From positions 1 through 64,000 of the forward strand of contig NZ_JABAGC010000010.1 in NCBI RefSeq assembly GCF_012843905.1: a stretch of 64,000 nt of DNA, in the 5' to 3' direction. A program made the position numbers and the translations under genes. Source of the stretch: Clostridium sp. SM-530-WT-3G. GTDB taxonomy: Bacteria; Bacillota; Clostridia; Clostridiales; Clostridiaceae. This document shows, one piece after another, positions 18,566 through 27,183 of this stretch. The notes under the pieces were generated by a model, which searched no databases, was not told where the DNA came from, and was given only the letters and a program-made list of their open reading frames with translations. How positions within the stretch are numbered: the stretch's first letter is position 1; each line of letters begins with the position of its first letter.

Positions 18566-19300
18566 ATAACTGAATATTTAAGTTCTAAAGGAATAAATAT
18601 TATAGGTAAGTATTTTTCTTATGATAAAAATATAGATAGAAGAGCATATGAAAATCAAATTAAATTAATTGTCCGTACACAAAAAATACTTTTAGGATGT
18701 AGTTTTGAAAAACTTGAAAGATTTCAAAGTGTAATAGGTAAAGATATTGAAGGATACAAAGTGCAGATGAAAAAACTAAAAAGAAATTATGACTTTTTAC
18801 TAGATAAGCATCAAAAGAATGAAGCTGAGAAATTATTAATTTCTGAAGGAAATAGAATGTTGCAGAAAGGAAATGAGTCAATTAAATATATTTATGAACA
18901 TGGATATTTTACTGTCATTGAAAGAAGTATGAATCGTGAAGAAATATGTATAGGGAGAGCTGATGCAGGAAACCTTAGAACTAATGGTGATAAGATTGAA
19001 ATTGGTATAGATAAGGGTATGGTTTATGACCTTGTAGAAGAAGACATGTATAGATATATAAAGAGACTTCAGCGAAAAAAAATAAATATAAATGAAGAGG
19101 AATTTATAAAACTATTTGTTCATTTATCACATCTTTCGTTTGATAGCATTCATTATTTAAAAGGTTTATGTACTTATCCAAGAGATTTTTTAAGAACATG
19201 GGAAAAGTATATAGAAAATAAAAAAAATAAGTCTATAGATGAGTATTTTATAATGCTAAAAAACAGTCTGAAATATGAAAATAAGAATTTTATTTCATAA
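18566..19300 (+). CDS. Unrecognised coat-island protein with apparent non-standard start
   Basis: Open frame of about 244 residues; I do not recognise the family. The frame is open from 18539 but has no ATG, GTG or TTG before GTG at 18761. A good ribosome site, AGGGGGAG (18552-18559), lies inside the end of the CotS gene, and six bases after it is ATA (18566); ATT at 18560 is the other choice. The upstream 65 codons have ordinary codon use and read ITEYLSSKGINIIGKYFSYD. The protein is basic and mostly helical, with YIYEHGYFTVIERSMNREE and a late FVHLSHLSFDSIHYL. Translational coupling with the CotS gene is likely. A mutated ATG is an equal explanation; a shorter product from 18761 (179 residues) lacks a ribosome site. 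Confidence 0.6.
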   Translation: MTEYLSSKGINIIGKYFSYDKNIDRRAYENQIKLIVRTQKILLGCSFEKLERFQSVIGKDIEGYKVQMKKLKRNYDFLLDKHQKNEAEKLLISEGNRMLQKGNESIKYIYEHGYFTVIERSMNREEICIGRADAGNLRTNGDKIEIGIDKGMVYDLVEEDMYRYIKRLQRKKININEEEFIKLFVHLSHLSFDSIHYLKGLCTYPRDFLRTWEKYIENKKNKSIDEYFIMLKNSLKYENKNFIS

Positions 19301-19343
19301 ATAATTCATACTTAGGCAGGTAGTATAATTTAGGAGGAAATAT

Positions 19344-20381
19344 ATGAATAGGATAAGATATTCAGAAAAAAATTATCTTTGTGAGTATGATCTTAGTCTA
19401 GAGTTTTTCAATGAACTTGGTATAAAAATCAATGATGTTACACCACTTAGAAAGGTGTTTATATTATCTACTGATAATGGACGTAAGATACTTAAGAAGG
19501 TTAATTATGATATTCCAAGGATTAATTTTATAAGCGATTCTCTTAAATATGTGAAAAAAGATTATAAGAATATAATAAGTTATAATGTCCTTAAAAATAA
19601 GAAAAATTATTTAAAATGGAACAACGATTTATATGTAGTTATGGATATTTTAGAAGGAAGAGAAGCTTCTTTTACAAATCCTGTTGAGATAAGGTTATGT
19701 GCTGAGAATATAGCATTAATGCATAATGCTTCTCAAGGAATAAGAGAATATTTAAATAATAAATATGCTACAGATGTATTAGATGTTTCAATTATTGATA
19801 AGTATATATATGCATATGATGATCTTAATAAAATAAAAAAAATGGTATTAGAATACGATCATAAGAATGAGTTTGATGAACTGTTTATGGATAATGTAGA
19901 TAAATATATTGGTGAAATAAATATTCTCATAGATAGTCTGAAAAAAAGTGATTATTTGTATTTAAGATCTTTAAAAGATAAAATTACTATCTGTCATAAT
20001 GATCTTGCATATCACAATTTTCTTATAAAAAATCAAGATGTGAGTATAATAGATTTTGATTTTATGACTATTGACCTTAGAATAAATGATTTAGCAGATT
20101 TTGTGCTTAAAGCAATTAAAAATGCTGCCTTTGATATGAATAAAATGGATATGGTTATAGATTCTTATGAAGAAATAGCTCCATTAGATATGAAAGAGAA
20201 AAAACTTATGTCATATATACTTAGGTTTCCAAAAGATTTTTATGCAATATCAATGGACTATTACTATAAAAAGAAAAAGTGGGATTATGAAGTATTTTTA
20301 AATAGACTAAAAGGAAAATTGAACAATGAAATTTATAGGCTTGAACTTATTGACACACTAAATCAAAAATTCAAAATATAA
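19344..20381 (+). CDS. CotS-family spore coat kinase-like protein (copy 2)
   Basis: Second CotS/YutH-type kinase-fold protein, 345 residues. The Brenner motif HNDLAYHN and the metal motif IIDFDFM are present, so the site is complete. The N-terminal lobe includes KKVNYDIPRINFI. AGGAGG precedes the ATG. It follows the unrecognised coat-island gene by 43 bases in the same direction, giving a CotS-unknown-CotS operon that ends at the hairpin 20380-20423. It diverges more from copies 1 and 3 than they do from each other in the GxW and FPQ segments. Confidence 0.82.
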   Translation: MNRIRYSEKNYLCEYDLSLEFFNELGIKINDVTPLRKVFILSTDNGRKILKKVNYDIPRINFISDSLKYVKKDYKNIISYNVLKNKKNYLKWNNDLYVVMDILEGREASFTNPVEIRLCAENIALMHNASQGIREYLNNKYATDVLDVSIIDKYIYAYDDLNKIKKMVLEYDHKNEFDELFMDNVDKYIGEINILIDSLKKSDYLYLRSLKDKITICHNDLAYHNFLIKNQDVSIIDFDFMTIDLRINDLADFVLKAIKNAAFDMNKMDMVIDSYEEIAPLDMKEKKLMSYILRFPKDFYAISMDYYYKKKKWDYEVFLNRLKGKLNNEIYRLELIDTLNQKFKI

Positions 20382-20423
20382 ACTAAAATGAACTTAATCT
20401 TATGATTAAGTTCATTTTAGTTT
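20380..20423. terminator. Strong bidirectional terminator
   Basis: Perfect 20-base arms (20380-20399 and 20404-20423) with a TTAT loop, between converging CotS and GT4 genes. Confidence 0.85.
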
Positions 20424-20440
20424 ATATTGATTAAGTGTTA

Positions 20441-21583
20441 TTAAATCTTATCATGAGTAATATTATTATAAATAATAGATCTATATGCATTTATAGTTCC
20501 AAGAGCAGTTTTATTCCATGAAAATTCACTACTTCTTGTAAGGCTTTTTTTAACCATAGTTAATTTTAAAAGGCTATTATTCAAAACTCGCTGAATATCA
20601 TATGAAAGCATATCAATATCATAAGGATTTATTAATAAAGCAGATTCATAACAGACTTCAGGAAGTGAAGTTACATTTGATGCTATTACAGGAGTACCAC
20701 AGGCCATGGCTTCAAGAGGTGGAAGGCCAAATCCTTCATAAAATGAAGGATAGACTAAGACTTCAGCTGCATTATAAAATAAAGGCATGTCTTCTAATGG
20801 AATAAAATCAGTAAAGACAACTTTATCTAAAATACCAAGTTCTTCTGCACGATGTTTATAATCATAGTATGAAGGTCCTTTGCGCCCTATTATAACAAGC
20901 TTATATGTTTCTTTTAATTCATAAGGAAGTTTTGAATATGCTTCGATTAAGCCTTTTATATTCTTTCTAGGACTAAATCCGCCTACATATAGAACAAAAT
21001 CTTCTTCAATACCGTATTTTTGAGTTATAAGAGCTTTAGACTGGCATTTGCTAAGAGGTTTGTATATATCTTCAGCAGCAAGAGGTGTAACGTATATATT
21101 TTCTAGTGGAAAATTAAATTCTTTTGAAATATCATTCTTTGAAAATTCGGACACAGTTATAATTCCATCACAATTATCTAATATTTTAGGAAGTTCATTA
21201 TTGAATATTCTTATATATCTATCACTTACTGTTTCGGGCATTCTTAAAGGAATTATATCGTGAAGGGTAATTACTTTTTTACAGGATATATTTTCAGAAA
21301 GACCTACCCCATTTTGAGGGACATGATATATTTCAATATCAGATGAACTTAATGCGTTAGGAACCTTTATATCATCCCAGAAACTATCAGAAGATATAGA
21401 ATCTACAAATTCTACAGAAAAATTTTTGCCTAGGTTGTTTAATAAATCACATTTGGGCATAAAAATTAAATAATCATTATCAATATCTGTATTACTTAAA
21501 TTTCTAATGAGCTCATGAGTATAAGTGCCTATTCCAGTACCTCTATACCATTTTGCAGCCCTGCCATCTATTCCTATCTTCAT
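20441..21583 (-). CDS. Glycosyltransferase family 4, CotSA-like (second copy)
   Basis: Paralogue of the GT4 gene at 16291-17421: it opens [20 protein letters not shown], keeps LYVGGFSPRKN and [16 protein letters not shown], and has 380 residues. It should transfer a hexose in the spore coat or crust. GGAAGG precedes the ATG. It is divergent from a third CotS gene across 109 bases, repeating the arrangement of the first pair, which suggests duplication of a GT4/CotS cassette. The donor sugar cannot be told. Confidence 0.85.
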   Translation of the reverse strand: MKIGIDGRAAKWYRGTGIGTYTHELIRNLSNTDIDNDYLIFMPKCDLLNNLGKNFSVEFVDSISSDSFWDDIKVPNALSSSDIEIYHVPQNGVGLSENISCKKVITLHDIIPLRMPETVSDRYIRIFNNELPKILDNCDGIITVSEFSKNDISKEFNFPLENIYVTPLAAEDIYKPLSKCQSKALITQKYGIEEDFVLYVGGFSPRKNIKGLIEAYSKLPYELKETYKLVIIGRKGPSYYDYKHRAEELGILDKVVFTDFIPLEDMPLFYNAAEVLVYPSFYEGFGLPPLEAMACGTPVIASNVTSLPEVCYESALLINPYDIDMLSYDIQRVLNNSLLKLTMVKKSLTRSSEFSWNKTALGTINAYRSIIYNNITHDKI

Positions 21584-21692
21584 TATTGATTCCTTCCAAA
21601 GTATTTATCTTATTGTATTATATTAAAAGAATATAAAAAATGTTAATAAAAGGAATATAATATACATATAAATATTACAGGAGGTGAGAACT

Positions 21693-22691
21693 ATGATGAG
21701 GGAATTTGAAATAGAGAGACAGTTTAATATTAAGATAGAAAAAATTAAGGCTAATAAAGGTGTATACTATCTTAAGACTGATAAAGGTGAAAGATGCTTA
21801 AAAAAGATTAATTATGGTCCTCAGAAGTTATTATTTGTATATGGTGCAAAGGAACATTTAAGAAAAAATGGTTTTTCTAATCTGGATAAGTACTATCTTA
21901 ATACAGAGGGTGAACCATATGCATTAGTTAATGAAGATTTATATACTTTATCTGAATGGTTAGATGGGAGAGAATGTGATTTTCACAATATAGAAGAAGT
22001 AAAAATAGCAGCTAAAACTTTAGCAGAGCTTCATGAAGCATCTAAAGGATATGATCCACCGGAAAATTCAAAACTAAAAAGCGATCTTGGAAGATGGCCT
22101 CATCTAATGGAAAAAAGAATTAAATCATTAGATAAAATGCGTGATATGGTGAGAAAGAAAAATATAAAAAATGATTTTGATATGCTTTATATACAATCAA
22201 TGGAGTTCTATAAGGATCTTGGTAAAAAGGCATTAGAAACATTAAAAGAATCGGATTATTATGAGCTTTGTATGTACGCTGAAAATGAAAAGAGTTTTTG
22301 TCATCATGATTTTACCTATCACAATATAATACTAAGTGATAAAATGGACGTGCATATTATTGATTTTGACTATTGTAAGAGAGAACTTAGAACATTTGAT
22401 ATTAGTAATTTTATGACTAAAGTATTAAAACGTGTAGATTGGAATATGGATTTTGCAATAGCTATTATGGATACTTATAATTCTGTATCAAAACTTAAGG
22501 ATGAAGAGTACAAAGTACTATTTGCATATCTTGAATTTCCACAAAGGTACTGGAGACTTGCAAATAGATATTACTACAATGAAGTTAATTGGGGACAAAA
22601 TACATTTGCAGGGAAGCTAAGTTCCATAATAGATGAACAGAAAAAGTATCTAGATTTCTTGGAAAAATTTAAAATTGAATATAAAATATAA
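21693..22691 (+). CDS. CotS-family spore coat kinase-like protein (copy 3)
   Basis: Third CotS/YutH-type kinase-fold protein, 332 residues. HHDFTYHN and IIDFDYC supply the catalytic and metal sites; FPQRYWRLANRYYYN resembles the Trp/Tyr-rich tail of copy 1. The start at 21693 is chosen because AGGAGGT lies seven bases upstream; a GTG at 21684 overlaps that site. It is divergent from the second GT4 gene and is followed by yabG, which also belongs to late sporulation. Confidence 0.85.
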   Translation: MMREFEIERQFNIKIEKIKANKGVYYLKTDKGERCLKKINYGPQKLLFVYGAKEHLRKNGFSNLDKYYLNTEGEPYALVNEDLYTLSEWLDGRECDFHNIEEVKIAAKTLAELHEASKGYDPPENSKLKSDLGRWPHLMEKRIKSLDKMRDMVRKKNIKNDFDMLYIQSMEFYKDLGKKALETLKESDYYELCMYAENEKSFCHHDFTYHNIILSDKMDVHIIDFDYCKRELRTFDISNFMTKVLKRVDWNMDFAIAIMDTYNSVSKLKDEEYKVLFAYLEFPQRYWRLANRYYYNEVNWGQNTFAGKLSSIIDEQKKYLDFLEKFKIEYKI

Positions 22692-22755
22692 TATTTATTT
22701 TTGAATGAGTCCTATTGAATTTTAATTAGTCAATAGGATTTATTATTTTATTGAA

Positions 22756-22783
22756 ACCTTTTGTATTAATAGTCCATATTATG
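22756..22783 (+). promoter_or_regulatory. Possible sigma-K promoter of yabG
   Basis: AC (22756-22757), 17 bases, then CATATTATG (22775-22783), one mismatch from CATANNNTA. yabG is a sigma-K gene in Bacillus subtilis. Confidence 0.4.
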
Positions 22784-22818
22784 AAAGTATATAAAAACAA
22801 TATATTTAGGAGAAAGTA

Positions 22819-23679
22819 ATGCAGATAGGAGATATTGTAGTAAGGAAATCTTATGGAAAAGATATAACATTCAAAATTATTGATATGAAGAAAGTAGGTA
22901 ATGTTGAAAATATAATATTAAAAGGTATCAATATTAGAATAATAGCTGATTCAGTAGAGGATGACCTTGAAGAAGCAGAAGAAGATGGTGGGTCTAAGGA
23001 TAGGATATTAAATACTAGAGTAAATGAAGCTATAAAAAACGCTTTAAGGTTCAGAGGTGGAGTTAGAGATAAGGTAGATAAGTCAGCAAAGATAAAGAAT
23101 AAGCAGGAATTAATGTTTGGAAGGCCAGGTAGAATACTTCACGTTGATGGAGATAGTGAGTATATGGAAACATGCCTGAAAGTATATAAGCAATTATCTC
23201 TAGATGCAGTAGGAAAGACAATACCAGAAAAAGAGCAGCCAGAAGTTATTGTTGATTTAGTTAAGGAGATTAAGCCTGATATAGTTGTTTTAACAGGGCA
23301 TGATAGTGTAGTAAAAGCTCCTAGAGATTATCTTGATTTAAATAATTATAGGAATTCTGAATATTACCTTGAATCTGTTAAGAATTTAAGAAATTATAAT
23401 TCTAGTTATGATGAGCTTGTAATATTTGCTGGAGCATGTCAGAGTTGCTATGAAAGAATTTTAGATGTAGGTGCTAATTTTGCTTCATCTCCTAATAGAG
23501 TACTTATACATTGCCTGGACCCAGTCTTTGTATGTGAAAAAATAGCTTATACAAGAATTGATAAAGTAGTATCAATTACTGATGTTATAGAAAATACTAT
23601 AACAGGTATGAAAGGAGTTGGAGGAATTCAGACAAGAGGAAAATATAGAGAAGGATATCCCAAATCAATTTATATTTAA
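22819..23679 (+). CDS. yabG: Sporulation-specific protease YabG
   Basis: Cysteine-type protease that processes spore coat and cortex proteins late in sporulation. The N-terminal barrel starts MQIGDIVVRKSYGKDI, then a lysine-rich linker, FGRPGRILHVDGD, VLTGHDSV and FAGACQSCYE (His and Cys that are conserved in the family). The 286 residues match other YabG proteins. It is downstream of three CotS genes whose products are plausible substrates. A possible sigma-K promoter precedes it and a hairpin follows. Confidence 0.92.
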   Translation: MQIGDIVVRKSYGKDITFKIIDMKKVGNVENIILKGINIRIIADSVEDDLEEAEEDGGSKDRILNTRVNEAIKNALRFRGGVRDKVDKSAKIKNKQELMFGRPGRILHVDGDSEYMETCLKVYKQLSLDAVGKTIPEKEQPEVIVDLVKEIKPDIVVLTGHDSVVKAPRDYLDLNNYRNSEYYLESVKNLRNYNSSYDELVIFAGACQSCYERILDVGANFASSPNRVLIHCLDPVFVCEKIAYTRIDKVVSITDVIENTITGMKGVGGIQTRGKYREGYPKSIYI

Positions 23680-23743
23680 AGGTGAATTATATATGATTTA
23701 AAATATTTAATGGATAATAGATAAAAGCAGTTTTGTTTAGATT

Positions 23744-23775
23744 AGTAATATTAACATATAAGTTAATATTACTAT
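23744..23775 (+). terminator. Hairpin downstream of yabG
   Basis: AGTAATATTAAC (23744-23755) pairs perfectly with GTTAATATTACT (23762-23773). The following T run is poor, so termination is likely but not certain. Confidence 0.5.
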
Positions 23776-23932
23776 AATTTATTATTCATTAATAATTTTT
23801 TTAGTAAGCAGGGTGTACTATATAAATTTAAATAAGATTATTAATAAAAAAATTAATTATGTATAAAATATAATTTGTTGCAGATAATAGAATGACTTAG
23901 TAAAAAAATAAAGTCATAGAAAAATGTTCGTA

Positions 23933-23960
23933 TTGACAAAGTACTATGAATAGTGATAAA
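23933..23960 (+). promoter_or_regulatory. Upstream promoter of veg
   Basis: TTGACA (23933-23938), 16 bases, GATAAA (23955-23960). The -35 is perfect and the -10 is weak. Confidence 0.45.
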
Positions 23961-23973
23961 ATATTTGATTTTA

Positions 23974-24001
23974 TTGACAAAAAATAAATTTAATGTATAA
24001 T
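23974..24001 (+). promoter_or_regulatory. Main promoter of veg
   Basis: TTGACA (23974-23979), 16 bases, TATAAT (23996-24001) with TG directly before it. Near-consensus, as for the strong veg promoter of Bacillus. Confidence 0.8.
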
Positions 24002-24023
24002 TTATATGAAAGAGGGTGTGTAA

Positions 24024-24266
24024 ATGGAAAAAGTAAAAACAATTGCTTCTATAAAAAGTGACATAAAAAGTCATGTTGGCGATGAGGTAACTTTAAAAGC
24101 TAACGGTGGAAGAAAAAAGATATTAGTCAATGATGGAATAATAGAGAGTGTTTATCCTAGTATTTTTGTTATAAGACTAAAAAATGACACCCAAAGGACA
24201 GTGACATATAGCTATTCAGATGTATTAACAAAAACGGTACAATTAGTGTTTCCGGCAGGAATATAA
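24024..24266 (+). CDS. veg: Veg family protein
   Basis: Small conserved Firmicutes protein (80 residues) linked in Bacillus subtilis to biofilm gene control; its molecular action is unclear. The sequence IKSHVGDEVTLKANGGRKK and FVIRLKNDTQRTVTYSYSDVLT is diagnostic of the family and folds as a small beta barrel. It is driven by two strong promoters and ends at its own terminator. It is separate from the cot and sipL genes although close to them. Confidence 0.93.
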   Translation: MEKVKTIASIKSDIKSHVGDEVTLKANGGRKKILVNDGIIESVYPSIFVIRLKNDTQRTVTYSYSDVLTKTVQLVFPAGI

Positions 24267-24267
24267 A

Positions 24268-24291
24268 CTTCGATTTTTCGGGGTTTTTTCT
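24268..24291 (+). terminator. Terminator of veg
   Basis: AAACTTCG pairs with CGGGGTTT (two G-U pairs) around ATTTTT, and T continue after it. Confidence 0.65.
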
Positions 24292-24315
24292 TTGTTTGAA
24301 TAAAGAAAAATACAT

Positions 24316-24403
24316 AAAAAAAGAAAGATGGTGGGTTTCCATCTTTCAACTATGGTATAAAAGGGTATTGAGAATTTATGAGAGGTTATATGGTCAATAA
24401 CCA
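24316..24403 (-). ncRNA. Candidate small RNA, about 88 nt, minus strand
   Basis: On the minus strand a near-consensus promoter (TTGACA at 24438-24433, 17 bases, TATAAT-like TAATAT at 24415-24410) is followed about 88 bases later by a perfect terminator: GAAAGATGG, loop, CCATCTTTC (24347-24323), then seven T (24322-24316). There is no open frame of note. The 5' half can form GGTTAT/ATAACC, and CCTCTC lies just after it in single strand, able to pair with purine-rich ribosome sites. No minus-strand gene lies to the right that would need this terminator. Conservation and expression are untested, so this is a structural prediction. Confidence 0.55.
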
Positions 24404-24409
24404 ATTACT

Positions 24410-24438
24410 ATATTACGACAATATAAGTATATTGTCAA
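24410..24438 (-). promoter_or_regulatory. Promoter of the candidate small RNA
   Basis: TTGACA and TAATAT, read on the minus strand, spaced 17 bases. The palindrome 24417-24436 fills the spacer. Confidence 0.55.
24417..24436. promoter_or_regulatory. Perfect palindrome inside the small RNA promoter
   Basis: GACAATATA (24417-24425) and TATATTGTC (24428-24436) around AG. It occupies the spacer and part of the -35, a typical operator position. Confidence 0.4.
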
Positions 24439-24592
24439 TAAAAAAATAAAAAAATATAAATAAAAGTTTAACTTTGTAGTTAAACGTCATAATTAATGTA
24501 ATATTGAATGGTTTTGTTATATATATAATTGTCATAAACTTATCTTCTAAGGTATATACATAAGTAGTAGGAATTTATAGGAGGTATTAAGT
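24439..24592. other. Leader of sipL with a small hairpin
   Basis: The rest of a 326-base gap. GTTTAACT (24466-24473) pairs with AGTTAAAC (24478-24485); read on the minus strand it is followed by T-rich sequence. AGGAGGT at 24579-24585 serves sipL. No clear sporulation promoter could be fixed. Confidence 0.4.
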
Positions 24593-26161
24593 ATGGCAGA
24601 TATTGATGTTATCAAAGAAAATGTTCAATTTGAACAGCTGTTGAAAGAAGATAGTTCTAATTGTGTATTAAAAGATGAATATTTAATTCCAGATACTCAC
24701 CCTGATGTTGAAGAAATATTAACAGTTGAATGTAAGCCTATGATAATGAATAAAGAAGTAGTTGGAGATAAAATTTTATTAGAGGGAAAAGTTGAATATA
24801 CAGTAATATATTTAGCAAGAGAAGATAGTCTTGCTGTAAATTCGGTAGATTATTCTCAAAAGTTTACAAGTAGTATTGACTTAAGCCCAAGTGAACATAA
24901 GGTTATCTGCGAAGCAGAGTGCAAATTAGAACATATTGAAGCTTCAATAATGAATGAGAGAAAAATATCTATTCAAGGAATATTTGAAATCGACTGGGAG
25001 CTTTATAAAAGTAATGAATTTGAATTTGTTAAGGACATAGAAGGAAATGATGACGTTGAAGTATTAAAGAAAACTGAAATGATAAATAGGATAAGTGCTA
25101 GTGATGATATTGAGCTTAATGGAAAATCAATGATAAGAGTTGGTATGGATAAACCACAGATAAATAAAATATTAAATTACTCAATAATGCTTCATAAGAA
25201 AGAAGTAAAAATATTAGATGATAAAGTTTATGTAGGATGTTATTGTAAATTAAATGTTCTTTATAAAGGGGATAACTGCAAAGATGTAATAAGTTTAGAA
25301 GATGATGTTTATTTATCTAAGGAACAAGAAATGAGTGGTATTACAGCAGATATGACACCTTCAGTTTCTTTTGAATTATTAGATAATGAACTTATGCTTG
25401 AAGAAGATGATCTTGGTGAAGTAAGGATAATAAATACTGAATTTATAGTTAAGGCTCATGTAAAGGTATTTTCTAAAGAAAATATTGATATTGTAAAGGA
25501 TGCATATTCACCAGAATGTTTATTGGATTTAAAGAAAGATGAATATGAGGTTGGCATACTTCAAGGTATAAATAATACAGAATCATTAGTTAAAGATAAT
25601 ATTCAGCTTACAGATTCAGATCTTAGACCTGAACAAATAATATCATCTAATGCAGCTGTTATACTTACAGATAAAGAGATAGCTCAAGACAAAGTGATTG
25701 TTGAAGGTATAATTAAAGCTGATATATTATACAAAACAGCTGATGAAGAAAAATATTTGTCTGATATTAAAGCAGAAATTCCATTTTCATCAATGATAGA
25801 TATTGCTGGAGCTAAAGAGGGAATGAAAGCGATAATAAGAGCTGGTTTAGAGAGTATTGAAGCTGCTATTGAAGGAAATACAATAGCTGTTAAAGCTAAT
25901 CTTTTTTTAAGTGGAAAAATTCTTTATGAAATAAATAAGGAATTTATATCTGATATAATTGAAGAAGAAGGAGAAAAACCTGAAAAGAAAGCAAGTATAA
26001 CAATATATGTTGTTGGTGAAGGCGATAGTCTTTGGGGATTAGCAAAAAAATATAGCACAACATTGGAACAGCTTAAATCTATAAATGAGATTGAAGAGGA
26101 AGACTGTATTGAACCAGGACAGAAATTAATTATTCCAGGAAGAGCTATTTTTAAAAATTAA
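24593..26161 (+). CDS. sipL: SipL-like spore morphogenesis protein (SPOCS and LysM)
   Basis: In Clostridioides difficile SipL binds SpoIVA and is needed to place the coat on the forespore. This protein has the same build: repeated SPOCS/DUF3794 beta-sandwich segments over about 1-455, ending in a LysM domain (about 470-518) with VVGEGDSLWGLAKKYSTTLE and PGQKLIIPG. At 522 residues it is of the expected size. There is no signal peptide, as befits a mother-cell cytoplasmic protein. A terminator follows. The SPOCS-LysM build and genome setting make the SipL assignment more likely than another SPOCS protein. Confidence 0.85.
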   Translation: MADIDVIKENVQFEQLLKEDSSNCVLKDEYLIPDTHPDVEEILTVECKPMIMNKEVVGDKILLEGKVEYTVIYLAREDSLAVNSVDYSQKFTSSIDLSPSEHKVICEAECKLEHIEASIMNERKISIQGIFEIDWELYKSNEFEFVKDIEGNDDVEVLKKTEMINRISASDDIELNGKSMIRVGMDKPQINKILNYSIMLHKKEVKILDDKVYVGCYCKLNVLYKGDNCKDVISLEDDVYLSKEQEMSGITADMTPSVSFELLDNELMLEEDDLGEVRIINTEFIVKAHVKVFSKENIDIVKDAYSPECLLDLKKDEYEVGILQGINNTESLVKDNIQLTDSDLRPEQIISSNAAVILTDKEIAQDKVIVEGIIKADILYKTADEEKYLSDIKAEIPFSSMIDIAGAKEGMKAIIRAGLESIEAAIEGNTIAVKANLFLSGKILYEINKEFISDIIEEEGEKPEKKASITIYVVGEGDSLWGLAKKYSTTLEQLKSINEIEEEDCIEPGQKLIIPGRAIFKN

Positions 26162-26178
26162 TTAATGTATATGTGTTT

Positions 26179-26212
26179 AAGTCATTGTATTATTCTACAA
26201 TGACTTTTTTTC
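26179..26212 (+). terminator. Terminator of sipL
   Basis: AAGTCATTGTA pairs with TACAATGACTT, then T. Confidence 0.85.
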
Positions 26213-26337
26213 TGTTAAAAATTTTAATACAAACATAAATTATTACTAGTTTTACCTTATATTTTATATAGAAAATTATGAATAATTTTAAAATTTAGTG
26301 GAAATAATAAGTAATACGTGATATGAGGTGATAAATT

Positions 26338-27183
26338 TTGGATAATAAGCTGATTGGAAATCTAATAATAATTGGCGGTGCAGAGGATAAAGAAGGAAAA
26401 AAAGAAATTTTAAAAAAGGTATGTAATTCAATAAATAAAAATGAAGATATGCTTTTAATAGCTACTATTGCTACAGAATATCCTGAAGAAGCAGCTTCAA
26501 AATATAATAAAGTATTTAGTGAGCTAGAAGTAAAAAATATAAAAATATTAGATATAGGTGAAAGAATACAGGCTTTTGATGAAGAAAATATAAAATTAAT
26601 TAGCAAAGCCTCTTTAATATTTTTTACAGGAGGAGATCAGCTTAGAATTACTAGTCTTATAGGCGGAACCCCTGTTTACGATGCGTTAAAAAAATCAGTA
26701 CAAAATGGAACTTTTATGGTGGGTACATCAGCAGGAGCTTCTGTAATGAGTGATACTATGATTGTTCAAGGTGATAATGACGATTCACCTAGAAAGTGCA
26801 CTTTAAAAATGGCTCCAGGTCTAGGATTTATTAAAGATGTTATTATAGATCAGCATTTTGCACAAAGAGGAAGAATAGGAAGACTTCTTGCAGGAATAGC
26901 GCAAAATCCAGAAGTTTTAGGTATTGGAATAGATGAAAATACAGCAATAATAGTTGACAAGGATGGAATTGTTGAGGTTATTGGAGAAGGTGCAGTTTAT
27001 TTTATAGATGGAACAACAATTACATATACAAATGTATCAGAATTACATGGCGATGATATTTTGAGTATGCATAATATAAAATTACATGTTCTAACTGGTG
27101 GAGAAAAATTTGATTTAATAAAAAAGTTACCTTTTGAGGAGGAAAAATTTAAAGATGAAAATAACGCAGAAGAGGGTATATGA
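26338..27183 (+). CDS. cphB: Cyanophycinase
   Basis: Serine peptidase (S51 family) that cuts cyanophycin, an Asp-Arg storage polymer, into dipeptides. GTSAGAS holds the nucleophile Ser; LIIIGGAEDKEG opens the class I amidotransferase-like fold; DQHFAQRGRIGRL is a family signature. The start is TTG, supported by GAGGTG nine bases upstream. It has 281 residues. Its 3' end overlaps the start of the synthetase gene by 29 bases, so the making and breaking enzymes are coupled. Confidence 0.9.
   Translation: MDNKLIGNLIIIGGAEDKEGKKEILKKVCNSINKNEDMLLIATIATEYPEEAASKYNKVFSELEVKNIKILDIGERIQAFDEENIKLISKASLIFFTGGDQLRITSLIGGTPVYDALKKSVQNGTFMVGTSAGASVMSDTMIVQGDNDDSPRKCTLKMAPGLGFIKDVIIDQHFAQRGRIGRLLAGIAQNPEVLGIGIDENTAIIVDKDGIVEVIGEGAVYFIDGTTITYTNVSELHGDDILSMHNIKLHVLTGGEKFDLIKKLPFEEEKFKDENNAEEGI

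Larger units (their letters stand above)
23680..24023. other. yabG-veg intergenic region
   Basis: 344 bases without a gene. It holds the yabG hairpin (23744-23775) and two tandem promoters for veg, listed separately; the rest is AT-rich without visible structure. Confidence 0.6.

Noticed and set aside
24531-24562. Possible sigma-E promoter of sipL (GTCATAAA ... TATACATA)
   Set aside because: The spacing is about two bases too long for the Bacillus consensus and the -10 has mismatches.
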